DNA of 64,000 bases from Whitmania pigra. Lineage: Eukaryota > Annelida > Clitellata > Hirudinida > Haemopidae. The notes below the pieces were generated by a model. It was given only the letters and a program-made list of their open reading frames with translations. It was not told the DNA's origin and searched no databases. This document shows positions 1 to 13,009 of the stretch, piece by piece. Position numbers and translations under genes: made by a program. Within the stretch, counting starts at the first letter, position 1. The number at the start of each line of letters is the position of its first letter. Where the stretch lies: positions 124,001-188,000 of the forward strand of contig JAJTWR010000047.1 in NCBI GenBank assembly GCA_021613335.1, written 5' to 3'.

Positions 1-158
1 AAGTGGGGTTTTTGTCATGCATTTGATCTGTTTTTTGTCTGCCAGATTTGTCTGTTGTGTTTGAGTACTTTATTGATTGTATGTTATATGTTTATTTGTT
101 TTAATTAATGAGGGTGCTTGTAATTGCATTAATTATGATAATGTTGAAGGCATGGCAG

Positions 159-3100
159 GCGAGAATGACCTCATCAACCACTTCTCATCTGAGGGCAGTC
201 AGCCACTCTTCATTTGGTAGGTGCATGATGATGATGATGATTGTGGTGACAGTAGTGACGATAAAGTGATTATAATGGTGAAAATAATAAGGCTGATGGT
301 AATGAAAATGACTGGATAATAGTTAGATTAAGGAGTTGATGATGACAATGATGATGATGATGATGATGACGACGATGGCGGTGGTCAAATGTTTTGTGGT
401 CATTGACATCCTTGCCCCTCCCCAGTGTCCTGTGGAAGTGCCTCCTGGATGACAACAGAATCATGCCCATCGCTTACAAGTAAATCTATTCTTTTCTTTT
501 TGTGTCCATTGTTGACTAATCGATTAATTATTGACTGATGCGTAATCAGAGACCCTTTTACCATACAGAACTCTTAAACTTTGTGCATAATTTATGACTC
601 ATTAACTTCACCCGAGATGAATATTAATATTCGAACTTAAGGGTGCTCGACAACCTGGGTCCACGGGCTTTGGGCATTCAGCTGAGGTACTTTGTGGACT
701 ACATGGTCATGGAAATATCCGTGGCTGGCATGAATTCCCTGGTGAACAGGTACGTCGATTCCGTCAGCGACCTCGTCTGGAAGTGGAACATCACCTCTCT
801 AGATCGCCTCGTCCTCTGCATGGTTGGTGATTGATCGAATGGTTGTTGATTGAATGCGCAGCAAGTGTAGGTGCAATTTATTAGACTATTTTGTAATTGC
901 CATCTATCTGTTTTTGGCATAGAGTACAAAATCTGCAATTTGATAACAGTTGATAACAGAATTTAAGCAAGCCAACAGCATTTAAAGAATCAACAGCATT
1001 GCTTTGAATGAAAATTTAAGTATAAAATTGCATTAAGGATTGATTTAACAATGTTTAAAGAATTGACAACGTTGCTTTGAATGAAAATTTAAGTATAAGA
1101 TTGCATTAAGGATTGATTTAACAATGTTGACCTACTTTTTAGGCCCTCAGGAGTTTTGAAGGTAACGAAGCCCAAGTGTGCTTCTACATCATACACGCTC
1201 TGCTCCTCAGGCCGCAAGAGTTCAGGAACAGGGTCAATGATTTTGTCTCCGAGGTGAGCGCTTGCCTATATAAGTGTATATAAGTAATTTTTATCTATTT
1301 AATGTACAATCTGCAATATAAATCACTTCAATTTGGGTTAGTGGTCACCTGTGGCCCTATTTTTGTTGAATGATTAAAGTAAATAAAATAGTGATGATTA
1401 ATTAGTAATAATGATTACAATTCTGAGGAAAGTTTTCTGACTTTCTTTATAGAATTAATTAATAATAATGATTACAATTCTGAGGGAAGTTTTCTGACTT
1501 TCTTTATAGAATTCTCCAGAGCACTGGAAACAGAACAACTGGTACGAGAAGCACATGGCATTTCACAGGGTTAGCATCGTTTCAATGCAGAGTCATCTGT
1601 TTTAATGTTTAACATCAGCATTTAAATAGGGTCGGCATTGATGGAATTTTCCACACAAGAATATGTTTATTAGCAGATTTTCTGCCATCGAAGCAGTTAA
1701 TCGTTTCAAATTATATTGTTTCGTGCATGATATTTATTTTTTAAAATGTTTAGGATGTTTATCATTATCTGCACTTCAGTAATGAATGAATGAGGATGAT
1801 TTTCATGATACGAACAGGTGCAATAAACTTGGGTAAATAGTTATTTATTTATATTGTTTACAAAATGTGTAGTAGCAGTAGTAGCACTCTATTAATATCC
1901 TCAGCATGAAATAAATAAATATTTAGCCACCAAAATGTCTTTTATTCAGAAATATCCAGAGAAATTCTTCTTTGAGAATGTTGCGGAAGTGGCCCAACTT
2001 CCACACAACCAATACCTGCCCATCCACTTCAGCAATGTCTGCCTCAGATTCATTCCGGTCGCATTATGTCCATTCTTGTTTTGTCACTTACTTACTTGCT
2101 TAACATTGCTATTGTTACCTTAAAACATATTGAAAAGGGGTTATATTAATAATATAAAAACTGATAATGCTTAATTACAAATAATAATAATAATTAACAG
2201 ATGGTAACAATAGATTATTCCGTCATCCAGGTATTCGACATCCTCATACACAGGTTCATGGAGTTGGCGCCTGTCATGAAATCGCTTGAGACAATTCTCG
2301 ACCATCTCGGAGTGCTCTACAAGTTCCACAGTCTGTTTTGGCCGAATAATAATAATAATAATATTGTAATAAAACTAAAAAATAACTTTTTGATGTTTCA
2401 GGTCGACCCCTGACATTCCTTCAAAACACTCTCCACTACTATGAGAAGATCCTCACTGACAAGCCACATATGAAGAGGAAGCTCGTGCAGACTGTTGCAG
2501 GTCATTCGGTGGAATGCATTTGCATAATTATTTGCATGATCACTTGTATAATTACTAGCATGTATAATTATTTGAATATTAATTTTCAATGGAATGTGGA
2601 GGCAATTTTTAATTGCTCTGCCATTTACTGCCAACCATGCTCATTCCCTGGAAGAACAAAGTGGATTGCAAATGCAACTCATTCAGCCAAACCCGCATGC
2701 TATTTTACTGCAGAATTTAAGTCATTAACCAACAGTTATGCTACATTACAAAATACAAACCAATTTACTTATTTTATTTAGCATAATATCAATTTCTAAA
2801 AGTAATAACCACCCATCTAGCAGTTGAGGCTGCAATTGCAAAAACATTCCCGCAATAAGTTTCAAATTTCCTTCCCAGCTTCTCTCAAGGACGTTAAACC
2901 GAGGAATTGGTGTCTGACCGAGGACTACCTTCAGTACCTGAGGAGGCCTGCCGACAGCGGGGATTGGGAGCCCGACGTGGAGTACTACGGGAGGATTGTC
3001 GAGAGGATGGTTCAGAGTGGGTTGATTTTTGTGTCTTTCACTTTTACAGAGGGTTTTCTTGTTTTCTTGTTTTTTTTCTAATTGTTTTAGAACAAGTATT

Positions 3101-4867
3101 TTTGTTATGTATTTTGATGGCTGAACATTGATAGCTAATCAAATCATTAGACAAAGGGTAACGAACCCCTTTTAATATTTTCAGCCATGGATGGCAAGCC
3201 CATGTACCCCAACATGGATTGGAGATTCAATGAGTTTCCAAACGCTCAGACCCACAACCTCTGCATAACTGCCATTGAACTTATGGCTCTGCCCAGAGTT
3301 GGCAATGTTGTTGGAAGGGCAATTTATGAGCTGGTACTCAAATAGTGAGTCAACTTTATTGTTGTTGTATAGCTGTGACTTGAATGCAGAATAAGTGAGT
3401 GTACAACACGATGATGCAACTGCTCGTCTACTAAAATAGCTCAGGAAGAATAGCAAGAAAAGATATATTTTCCTGGATGAATGCAGTCGGAATCATTGCC
3501 ACCAGTCTGCCGGTAAGTTCCACCGGAAAAACCCAACCTTTGGCATCTTAACTCACACTGATTCCATTAAACTATTGGACAGGAAAGCTATTGGTCCATT
3601 TTGAGCGACCTGGTGGCAGATGTCCTGACCAATGAAATCAACCGCTTTCAACCTCCTCTCTACAAGATCTTCAACGTCCTCAACTTCAGCCAAGTGCATC
3701 GGATCGGGGGCGAAATGAGATGCAGTCTCCTACTGGCTCTTTGTCACTCTTTTGGCGTCCACTCAAACATCGGACAACTGAGCCAATTGACTTTGTAAGT
3801 GTCAGATATTTGGCAGGTTTAGCATGTGTTTTATAACTGCATCAGCAATAACAATGATTAAATACTAATTATAGTATAATGTGTTTTATAACTGCAATAA
3901 CAATGATTAAATACTAATTATAGTATAATGTGTTTTATAATAGCAACAGCAAAAAAAATGATTAAATACTAATTATAGTATAATGTGCCATTTTTTAATT
4001 ACTGCTTTTATAAATGTTATTATTTGCCAGGCTCTTCAGAGAACACTGGAAACCATTGGTGAGGACGGAGAACCAGTTCATATACGTCTGCCACATCCTT
4101 GGGCCTTTCATGCCCAGGCTGTACCAAGAGAAAACACGCATCTTGTTTGAAGTGAGTTGTGCTTTGTCAGAGCGCAATGAATTATTCATTCTTATAATTT
4201 TTATCATAATAAATGTTTACTTCTTGTGATAGATTATTAAGGTTTTTCTTTAGAGTATTTTCCTAATTTTTATAATAAGTAGTATTTAGTTATGGTTCAA
4301 TTTTTAAAGATCTAAGTGCTGCCTAAAACTTTGTAGATAACAATTGATCTCTATGAAATGTTGGAAAATGTGGACAAATGCACTGAAAATCTCATTCACC
4401 AAGATCCAATAACAGACTTTCTGTTAGTACAATTTTTGCATCTAATGTCAAAGCTGACTATTGACAGCAGACAAATCTGGCATTCATTGCAAGCATGTAT
4501 CCAGTAGATATCTCTAACCCCAAAATTGCAACTTGATATTCAAACCAATTTTAAGAGTGAATTTGTATACAATTTGTCTTGGTGGCATTTGAATGTTATT
4601 ATCAATATTCAATATCCCAATTACCATTATTCCCACAGGTATCACATGAAGTACATGTTCGTTGGTGACGGCGTGAAATCGGAGGTCGAGAAAATCATAA
4701 GGAATCTCAGGCCAGAACTGCAATCAAAACTCAAGTTCATATCTTTCTACAATCCAGAACAACAACAGCAACAAGTTCAACCACAACAATCTTCTGCGTT
4801 CACATCGACGGCCAACGCCAGTGCGTTCTTCGTCAACACGGCGACCTCCCATTTTGCTTCCTCTTGA
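159..4867 (+). CDS. MED23: Mediator complex subunit 23 (MED23/Sur2), C-terminal half, 15 exons, 5' end outside window
   Basis: MED23 is a tail-module subunit of the nuclear Mediator complex that links activators to RNA polymerase II. Exons read by phase: 159-216 (left border uncertain), 426-479, 642-822, 1143-1253, 1510-1569, 1950-2057, 2231-2330, 2402-2500, 2879-3016, 3185-3344, 3440-3512, 3583-3794, 4031-4151, 4337-4422, 4639-4867. All joins keep frame and give about 596 residues ending in TGA. Family hallmarks are clear: FEGNEAQVCFYIIHALLL, NSPEHWKQNNW, KYPEKFFFE, DWRFNEFPN, ENQFIYVCHILGPF and FLYHMKYMFVGD all match vertebrate MED23 in order. The C-terminus is a Gln/Ser/Ala-rich tail (about 4750-4864). 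Most introns are small (70-380 bp); several hold tandem duplications. The gene runs convergently into ARFGAP2/3. Recognition is from family knowledge; the first exon edge is the weakest part. Confidence 0.93.
981..1127. repeat. 73-bp tandem duplication in a MED23 intron
   Basis: Two near-identical copies with period 73 bp (copies start at 981 and 1054) lie between the exons ending at 822 and starting at 1143. They differ at a few positions, so the duplication is not brand new. Confidence 0.85.
1401..1514. repeat. 57-bp tandem duplication that copies the 3' splice site of a MED23 intron
   Basis: Copies at 1401-1457 and 1458-1514 share almost all bases, including the pyrimidine tract and acceptor (ctttctttatag). 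The downstream acceptor (AG at 1508-1509) keeps the MED23 frame. The upstream copy (AG at 1451-1452) would add 57 nt beginning with an in-frame TAA. Confidence 0.85.
3825..3988. repeat. Tandem triplication (about 49-55 bp unit) in a MED23 intron
   Basis: Three copies begin with tgtgttttata at 3825, 3880 and 3929, and a fourth partial copy starts at 3984. The array fills much of the intron between exons 3583-3794 and 4031-4151. Confidence 0.85.
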
Positions 4868-6352
4868 AGCGTGTTGGGATCATTTACAACTTTTTAAACG
4901 TTTTTATCCATCAATCAGTGACGTCATGTACAGTATCTCGTTTGTTGTTATTAATTTATTTTGAGACAATCTACAAGCATGTTTATCTGAATAGAATTTC
5001 AATTCTAGAATTTTCACCTTTCTATATTTAGAGAAATGATAATTCTTTAATTCTAAGACTCTAAAACCAACAACCTGCGATAGTGAGTTTCAACGCGACA
5101 CCGCGAAACCAAAATAGGCATTTAAAGTCTTCGTATCCGTTTCTTATAATCCATAACCGCACGATCAACTTTCTAAAAGACGATAAATTCAAAGCAGGCA
5201 GACCGTCATACGACAAAAGATCAAAATTGCAGTTTTTGTTGAAATTCCTAGCTGACAGCTGCAAAGTTCAAAACCCATGAGGTTTACGAACTGGAGTGCG
5301 CAGTGCATTGAAATAAACAAAATCCTAGATAAGCAAGGTGGGATGACAGTTGCGATATTTAAAAATTCCATGCCTTCAGATGATAATTTTGAAAATTATA
5401 AACTTAATGTTAAACCCAAATTTCCAAACAGACTTCAACTGCTACAGAAACTACAATAGATCAGTGCCATCCCTTACACCACGCTTAATTTCTGCTGACT
5501 CGACCAAAGTACCGCAAATACAAAACCCGACCAGGTTATGAGCCGAAGAAATTTCTTCCGCTACAAAATCAAAAAGAATTCTTATGCAATGGAAATGAAT
5601 TTTTTTTACAATAGTGTGTCATTAACGACCCTCTGTCAATTGGGTTTAAACTAATTCAGAGTGAATGTGCAATGCAATTAAACCCCACTGAGCAACACAT
5701 TGACAACTAGCATGCAAATTAGTCAACTGATTACATCAACATTAATTCTCAGTAAGCTAGGATAAATACATGATGGTAATAATCATAAGAATAACAATGA
5801 GGATGATCACGACGACAATCGCGATCGTCGTCATCATGGAAATGAAATTACTTATTGAAGTATTATTAAAGTTTACGGCTATGCAAAATCACACTCAAAG
5901 GAACAGGCCATTTTTGGAGTCATTTAAAACATCAGTTAAATCAATGCAGAACAAAAGACGCTCGATCGACCAATGTTTCAAAATTATCTTCAATTCTCGC
6001 GTCTTCACTTTCAAATTCTCTTCACTTCTTCTAGAAATAAAATGAAACAAGAAATAAACAAAATTAAGTTTACCAACAACTTTGTCACAAATTAATTTTA
6101 GAGAACACACAACTGAAATGATTTTAAAACCAGGACAGGCTTACTATTGACACTTACATATCTAACATCATATCTAACACCTATTATTATAGTACCTAAT
6201 ATCACAATATTTCTCTGGCAACGATCGCAAATGCACGAGACGCTATGACGCAATTAGCCCAAAATGCCTGAGTGCCCATCCAGCTACCCTAGTTTTCAAC
6301 CAACCAGAAAGGGATCATAAATACTGCCAATGCTTTTAAGCTCTGACTTCAT
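4868..6352. other. MED23 3' UTR and convergent spacer; no gene seen
   Basis: AT-rich sequence after the MED23 stop. Small open frames here have no recognisable domain and no splice support. Possible AATAAA signals for MED23 occur on the + strand near 5311 and 6035-6055. The ARFGAP 3' end probably lies near 6350. Confidence 0.5.
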
Positions 6353-6551
6353 TTACCAGCGTTCCTGTCAACCAAAATATTTCTTTATCCGAAATAAATA
6401 TAAATAAATATTATAATTATGCTGAATTATAATGTAAAAATAACACCTATTGTAATATTGTTAAACATTAACATCAGTGCTTATTCATTTTCCTCAAGCA
6501 GAAACTACTACCAGCATTCCTTTGGTCGAAAGAACAAAATGCGATGAAAAT

Positions 6552-6672
6552 AAATTTATTTTTTAATTTCATCTTAAATACTATAATGAAAATAATAATA
6601 AACACAAATATAATTAATACAAATGATAGTGCAATAATTCAGCTTAAAAATATGTTTCCAGCCTCGACTGAC
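6552..6672 (-). other. Possible intron-retained alternative 3' end of ARFGAP2/3
   Basis: If the donor after 6673 is not used, the frame continues about 32 codons to a stop at 6574. An AATAAA on the - strand sits just beyond it (about 6552-6557), so a shorter intronically polyadenylated transcript is possible. This is inference from signals only. Confidence 0.25.
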
Positions 6673-9600
6673 CTGCATTGAACCCATGACATCATTGGCC
6701 AGGTTGGACAACCTGCCCGCCACTTTACTGATTCCCTGTTTGACGCCCTCCTTTATGTCCGCGAGGTCGGGTCCCGCGGAGTAATAGTAGGAGCTCGCGG
6801 ACCTGCCGGACGTGGATCCACTCCCAAACAGGTCAGAACTCGAGATGCCACTGCTTCCTTCAAAGTTTCTCAATTTCTGCTTTGCCTCAAACTGTATTGA
6901 GAAAGTGAAATAATAAATGTAATAAATTGTAATTAAGATTAATTAAAGTACAAAGCATATAAAATAATGATAAATAAAAATGAATCTAAAGCAAATCAGT
7001 CGCCGGAGACATTAGCAATTTAGTATCACCAGTTAAATCGGAGATGTGATTAGAATATTAAGATTACTATTCAAGATTAATATTCGTCCAACAACATGTA
7101 GAGGTAATGCAACAATAATGTTGACTGGTAATAATTAATTGATCAGCTTCGTCAGGCAAAATAACTATCTAGTTGGTAATTATAAATATAATTACATTAT
7201 TGATATAGAAAAAATCATCCCCATGTTAAATAAGCCCAGCTACAACAACATCACCAAAGACAACAAACACTGACATCAATATCTCTGGTTCCTCCAAAAT
7301 ACTGCTCGGAAGAGATGGACTTTGCATTGCCAAACTTTTCTTGAGCTCCCGTCGAATCAGAGGCTTGGTATGTTTTCCTGCTCCTCCCTCTGTTTTAATT
7401 AATTAGTTTTGCAATGTCAGCAATCATTATCACAATCAGTTGATATCATTGGTTCAATGAACAGGTGGTTGAAGAACGACCAGACAAAATTGAAAGTACA
7501 CTTTGCAACTAATCAACAAAAAATATTAAACTAATCTTTCTAATCAGATTGAAAATTTAAGCTACCACAAACCCCTGCATGCAAATGCAATATATCTTAA
7601 CAACTCGTGTTCCCCACATTGAGGGTGTCATGACTAATTTACCAATGAAGTTTGTTTGAAAATAACAAGAACAGCAGCAGCAACAACAACAGCAATTGAC
7701 CTATCGTCATCATTCCCATGGTGCACAATCGAACTGCCATTGTCACCGCTCTGAGGCACATTGGTGGAATAACCCTTCTTGGACCAGTTCTTGTCCTTGA
7801 AGTCAAAGTCATCGATGCTCTTGGCGTCGTAGAACGTGTGAGGGTTGCTCCTGTTCCAATGGAATTTAGAGCTTACCGTGTAAATCATGCTTCGTTTTAG
7901 AGCAGATGTTTAAAAATTATTAGTCCATTCCACAGATGATTACAATGGCCTCTGTTCAGGTTCAAACACAACAACATATTCAGTAGCCATAAGATCAACC
8001 TACAAGAAAGTTGGTTCATGGCATCATTTCTGCAAACAACGGTCGTTACGTTTCGTGTTTGCAACACAGCTAGCAACATCACAAAACACCCCTGGGATGC
8101 AGCGTTATACAAATAGTTGGGTGACCTGACACATATTATTATTAAAATGGGATATTGCCCAGCTATGCATGAGCCAAAAGTACCAAAAACCATATATAGA
8201 GACTATATAAGCACCTCAAGGTATAGCGGATTAACTAAATAACCACATAAACGCAAAGATAGAAACTATTGATATATATTTTAAATATTCCCTGATTTGA
8301 TGGAAACTCCGATTGATTGAAAAAGAAAACACTTAAACCAATCTGTAAATGATGTTAGGACTCCTTACTTGATCTGAAGCGACCTGATGTTGTCCACGAT
8401 TTCAAAGTCATCGTCCTTCTGTCCTCGCGACATGTACCTGTCCAGTTTGTAGGGGTTGCTCCCGTTGGTCGGACTCTCCTGATCGATTGAGTGCATGTCG
8501 GAGGTCGCCGAATGACTCACGATCCTGATGAGTGGATCGAGACATTGATGTTTAATTGGCCAACGAAAATATGTTATTAGGACCACATATGAAGCTTGGT
8601 TATGGGATGATAGCCCATCCATGTCCATGACAGTTACTCATTATTATTATTATTTTAGCTATTATGACAAATAACCGCTTTCCCCACTAAAGACCGATAC
8701 CTCTGTCAAAATGCAAACAAGAACTGAAAGTAACATCCAAACCTTCCTCCCATGCCTCCCATTCCAAGTCTTTCAACCTGCTGCTGCTTCTTGGCATCCA
8801 AGTTCTTCAGTTGATCCTTTCTTTTGGCTTCATCCAGACTCAGCTCTTTGTAGACGAGGTTCAAGGAGATGGCGCTTTTGGAGATTCAAACAATTCAATG
8901 GTAATTGGATTCGCTAAATCAATTTAATACGTCAAAGTAACAGCAGAGAACGGGCGATGTGTTTTGTTTGCAGTTTGAGTCGAGAAAGGCAGACGGTGAT
9001 CATGGTAATGGAGTGTTGAAAGGCACGGAAATCAGAAGAAGGAGCAAGATGCACAAATCTTAAGCAGATATGAAATACAAATGCTCACCTCTTCTTTGCA
9101 TCCTCCTTCTCAGTTTTGGCTTCTTTGAGGGGGGCAGCATTCTTCTCCTTCTCCTTCTGCAGGGCGGCCTCCTCCACTTCGGCAAAATTCGTCTTCACCT
9201 TCTGAGCTCCGAGACCTCCCTTCTTGACTCCTCCGAGCTGCAACGTCGTCGTGAATGTTTAGACTTTAACGCCGACGATTAGAACGGACCCAATTATGCA
9301 AATCGTACAAAGATATCTTCAACGAGGAACGCGTTGTACCGTTCAAATTAAAACAACCGACCCCTTTCTTGGCTGTGGTTCGGACACCGATGGTTGACTT
9401 GTGATTGACAGAAATTTCCTGGGCAGACTTGGGCGAAATGCTGAGGGCAGCTTCTATGTTTGGTCCGAGGAGGTTGCCTTCAGCTGTCAAAAACGATGAT
9501 AACATAAAAAACAATGACAAAGATAAAATGGGCACAATATGACGACACCATCAACATCAACAATGACATGGGCTGCACCTTTCGGCAACAAGTCTCGACC

Positions 9601-11127
9601 GAACCATCATCAAAACAAAATGTAAGCTCCAAAAAGTAATAATACCTGGAGCCAATTTCGTGCCATTGTTGTTGGTGCTGTTGGCTATGGACACGGCAGG
9701 AGTGAACAAGTTGGCAGAGCCTGGAAAGTCCTTCTCGTGCTCGGAGAAGAACTCGTTGTGCTGAGAGTCGCTGGCAGGCTGATTGACGGGCTCATTGTCG
9801 TGGTCGTGGTCCGAGTGTGTGCTATCCAAGTGCAGCTGGAAATGAGAAGGTCGAGTTTATTGCTCGGTCGACATTTTAATGTTAATTATTAACCAAGTAA
9901 TAATGTAATAAAATTGTCATAAATATTATTAGCAACTGATAAACTATCCTATGAATGGAATAATGCAGTATTTTAAAGTCCTTAAATTAAGTAAACACAA
10001 TTCCACAAACAACAATTTGTTTCAGACTAATTGAGGATTCTCAAATCATCCTCAGAACAGTGATTCATCTCATCAGTAGTTAAAAACTTCAACCCATTCC
10101 CCTGAAAAGCAGAACTCACCCTGCTAGACTGTTTAAGGGTCTTCAAGGCAGCCGAGTGCAATTTTTCTCTGTACATCTGAGCAGCCCTGCTCTTATACTT
10201 AATGTGAGCATCAGCGGTTGTGCAGTTGTGCTGCTCAAAGAAGGATTTCTGCAGAGCAACAAAACAATTTATTTATTTATTTATGTAAATTCATTATTGT
10301 TACAGCATAACAGTTATCAGAAAGCAATGGTCATCATATAAAATTTACAGAATTCAGGAGATGTTCTAAATACGGATTAGATAAAATGTCTACAAACAAT
10401 AAACACAATCAAATAAATCAGTTTTAAAAACTTAGTAATTTAAATAAAATTATGATAATATACAAAACATAAATAATGAACAAGTTAAATTTCACATAAT
10501 TTGATAATTAAATAAAACTAACAGCATTAGCATTTCCCCCAATCTGCATGGCCCTCAGTTGTGACCAAGTCCAACTCGTGTCCAGTTGAATGGACCGAAT
10601 GAAAGTTATGTGGACACCCAGGGATCGGTGTACTGCCGAGCAGTCGATGCACAGGAATACTCCATAGGTAACGCTAGCCCAGGTCGGATTCATAGCACCG
10701 CAATCAAAGCATTGCTGGATCAGAAATCAGGTTACATTAACTCTGGTGAGTCCAGTAAATTACATTGTCGAATGATATCATTTATCATCCCAATGTTAAT
10801 GAAATTAATTAGCTGGAGAAACATTTATACTAAGCGCTTCACCACCGGCACGTCACAGAAGCAATGAAAGGACGCGTCAACGTCAGCCGATATTTTATTT
10901 TTCTACACAAACGTTACGTAAATTTTTTGTTTGTGAGATAAACATGAGTTTCAGAACTCAAAGATTCGGTCAAAATCGCCCATATGTTTTGTCTCCAGTG
11001 GCTTACCAATTAAACTCAATAATCATATCGAACTACATCGAAATTGGCTTACTTTGTTGGCAGGATAACTTTTCAATCGTTTAAAAACAGCCGTAATGTC
11101 TGCTTTTGAGGGGGCCGAGGTAGTCAT
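6673..11127 (-). CDS. ARFGAP2/3: ADP-ribosylation factor GTPase-activating protein 2/3 (ARFGAP2/3 type), 11 coding exons, last short exon not fixed
   Basis: Stimulates GTP hydrolysis on Arf1 at the Golgi and takes part in COPI coat dynamics. Exons (descending): 11127-11053, 10714-10523, 10248-10120, 9835-9646, 9483-9362, 9237-9089, 8874-8743, 8524-8369, 7871-7701, 7389-7275, 6891-6673; all junction phases agree, about 550 residues. The start [18 protein letters not shown] matches the family N-terminus. The ArfGAP zinc finger is CX2CX16CX2C (CFDC...CIDC) followed by the arginine-finger segment HRSLGVH and GGNANA. Downstream come the [10 protein letters not shown] motif, the Lys/Glu-rich segment ending ERLGMGG, and the conserved C-terminal blocks [12 protein letters not shown] and GISSSDLFG plus an amphipathic stretch ([16 protein letters not shown]) typical of ARFGAP2/3 membrane association. 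The vertebrate C-terminus (QDRYGSY-like) would be a tiny last exon; one candidate is 6364-6353. ARFGAP2 and ARFGAP3 are not separated in most invertebrates. Confidence 0.93.
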
Positions 11128-11984
11128 TCCTAATTTCAACCAGTTTAACTACAATTCTAAGGCTCACGATCAGGACACTAGTAGGCGATCCCGTGGCTAG
11201 AAAACAAATTAGAGACTGACGAGTAATCTGCCAAATAACATATTTTAAAAGTGATTGTAAATCAGATAATTACAAATGGGAAATTTTTTTAAATTTTATT
11301 TATTAACATATAAAAATGTGCTTTAAGTTACAACATTAGTCATGTGTCTACATTCAGCGATATAATTTTTAAAGCCAGAATCGATAGAAATTAAAATTTT
11401 AGTTGCATAATTAATTTTCGTTAATTATTTTTAAATACTTTATTTAACCGATACCTTATATTACGTCCAAAAGATGGGTATCACCTTTCGTCTCACCTCA
11501 CCCGTAAAACGATCAATAATTTATTAAGCAAATGACCTTTAATTGCTTAGTGTTGCGGGGGCACCTAACCATCTGGCTATGTCTGTTTCATAACGGAAGG
11601 TAAAAAGAAGGAAAAATTATTTTCCTTGATTATAACTTGACAGGCAGCTATTTAAATTAACATCAATTTCATATTGCTGAATACTAGGGTGATATCTGTA
11701 CGAGGTACCGTCTGGATTAGCTAGCACTGAAAATTCTACATTCGGTCCTTATTCTAATTATTTTGTAGATCGTAAACTTTGTTGTCTTTTCAATTTGTGT
11801 CTGTGCTTCATATCTGTGTACGATTCTTTGGAATCAAACGTTTCTTTAAATCAAAACATTTATTTTAATGTTTATTTGCATCCCATTACAAATACTTCTG
11901 GATCCCTTACATTTTGTCTAAATCGTCTTAATTTTAAAACGGAATTTAATAAAATAACTAACTAAATCTTTTACGTTTATATAT
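11128..11984. other. Upstream region of ARFGAP2/3; no gene seen
   Basis: AT-rich sequence directly upstream of the ARFGAP start codon at 11127. It should contain the 5' UTR and promoter, but I see no TATA box or other element I can support. Confidence 0.4.
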
Positions 11985-13009
11985 TACCGTGTTTCCCTAA
12001 AATAAGACAGTGTCTTATATTAATTTTTGCCAAAAGTCCCGCTAGAGCTTATTTTCTGGGGATGTCTCTAATTAACCCACCAGAACCTATTTTCATGTTA
12101 CAAAAATTATTAAGCTTCAAGAGCATGGTTTTAATCATTCATTTTAGAAGAATGTTAGAAAACCATTCAGTTAGAGTATATTATTTTTTAAATTAGTCAA
12201 ATATCAGCTTCTGGACCATAATTATAAATCTCCAATCTTTGAATTCTTGCATGAATTAATTGCGAATCTATTTCCCGCAGAAACACTGGTCTTAATCTTT
12301 CATGTTTAACAAGAGAACTCTCCTTAAATAGATATTTCTTGTTCATTTTTCTTTTCCGCATTGGCAATGCAACTGCTAGTAATTTTACGTACTGAATTCT
12401 TAACCCAACTCACAATCTCTGGTTTAATTAGATTAAGTTTCACAGAGTTTCTGATCCACACTAGCACACTTCTTAGCATTTCCCCCCTCCTCCTGTTAAC
12501 CGAGGTCATCATACTTTGCTCGCCATTTGAGTATCATTCGGATATCCAACTTATTTTCTTTACAGAAAGATGTAAGATTCCTGTTTAGTGAGTCGTCCAC
12601 GATTCCTTTCTTGTTTTCGATTGTATAGCTTCTTCTTTTTGTACTCAACTTGTCGAAATATGGTAATGTCTAAATAAGTATTAATGGTAAATCTGTTACT
12701 CATACGACGCTCTGAATTAAGAAGATTCATAATCACAACCCGACGCAACTGTGTTCTAACTGGTTGTTTGTTTATCATATATATGCTTATATTTTACTTA
12801 AAGTAATTATAATTTTTAATATCGGTACCATATTACATTAATGTTTCACTAAAATTTTAATAATATTAAAATAGCTTATAATTCAATATATTGCTGTGTT
12901 GCAACAGACCTAGGGTACGACCATAAATTCCGGCTGACGATTACTGATCCGGCTGATCTTATCTAGGGCTTATTTCCGGGGTAGATCTTATTTCCGGGAA
13001 AATGTGGTA
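11985..13009 (-). mobile_element. Decayed pogo-like DNA transposon with terminal inverted repeats
   Basis: The left end (taccgtgtttccctaaaata at 11985) and the reverse complement of the right end (taccacattttcccggaaat, ending 13009) are imperfect inverted repeats, with TA at both edges as in Tc1/mariner-pogo insertions. Ends of this type (ccgaaaataagac motifs) occur in many animal genomes. Inside, on the - strand around 12640-12500, a reading frame gives KRRSYTIENKKGIVDD and then MILKWRAKYDDL, resembling the N-terminal helix-turn-helix of pogo/CENP-B-like transposases. It hits a stop and shifts frame near 12500, and no catalytic domain remains. At about 1 kb it is a relic or internally deleted copy. 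Confidence 0.55.

Noticed and set aside
5083..5541. Small + strand ORFs downstream of MED23
   Set aside because: 60-67 aa, no similarity recognised, overlapping opposite-strand ORFs of equal length; probably 3' UTR.
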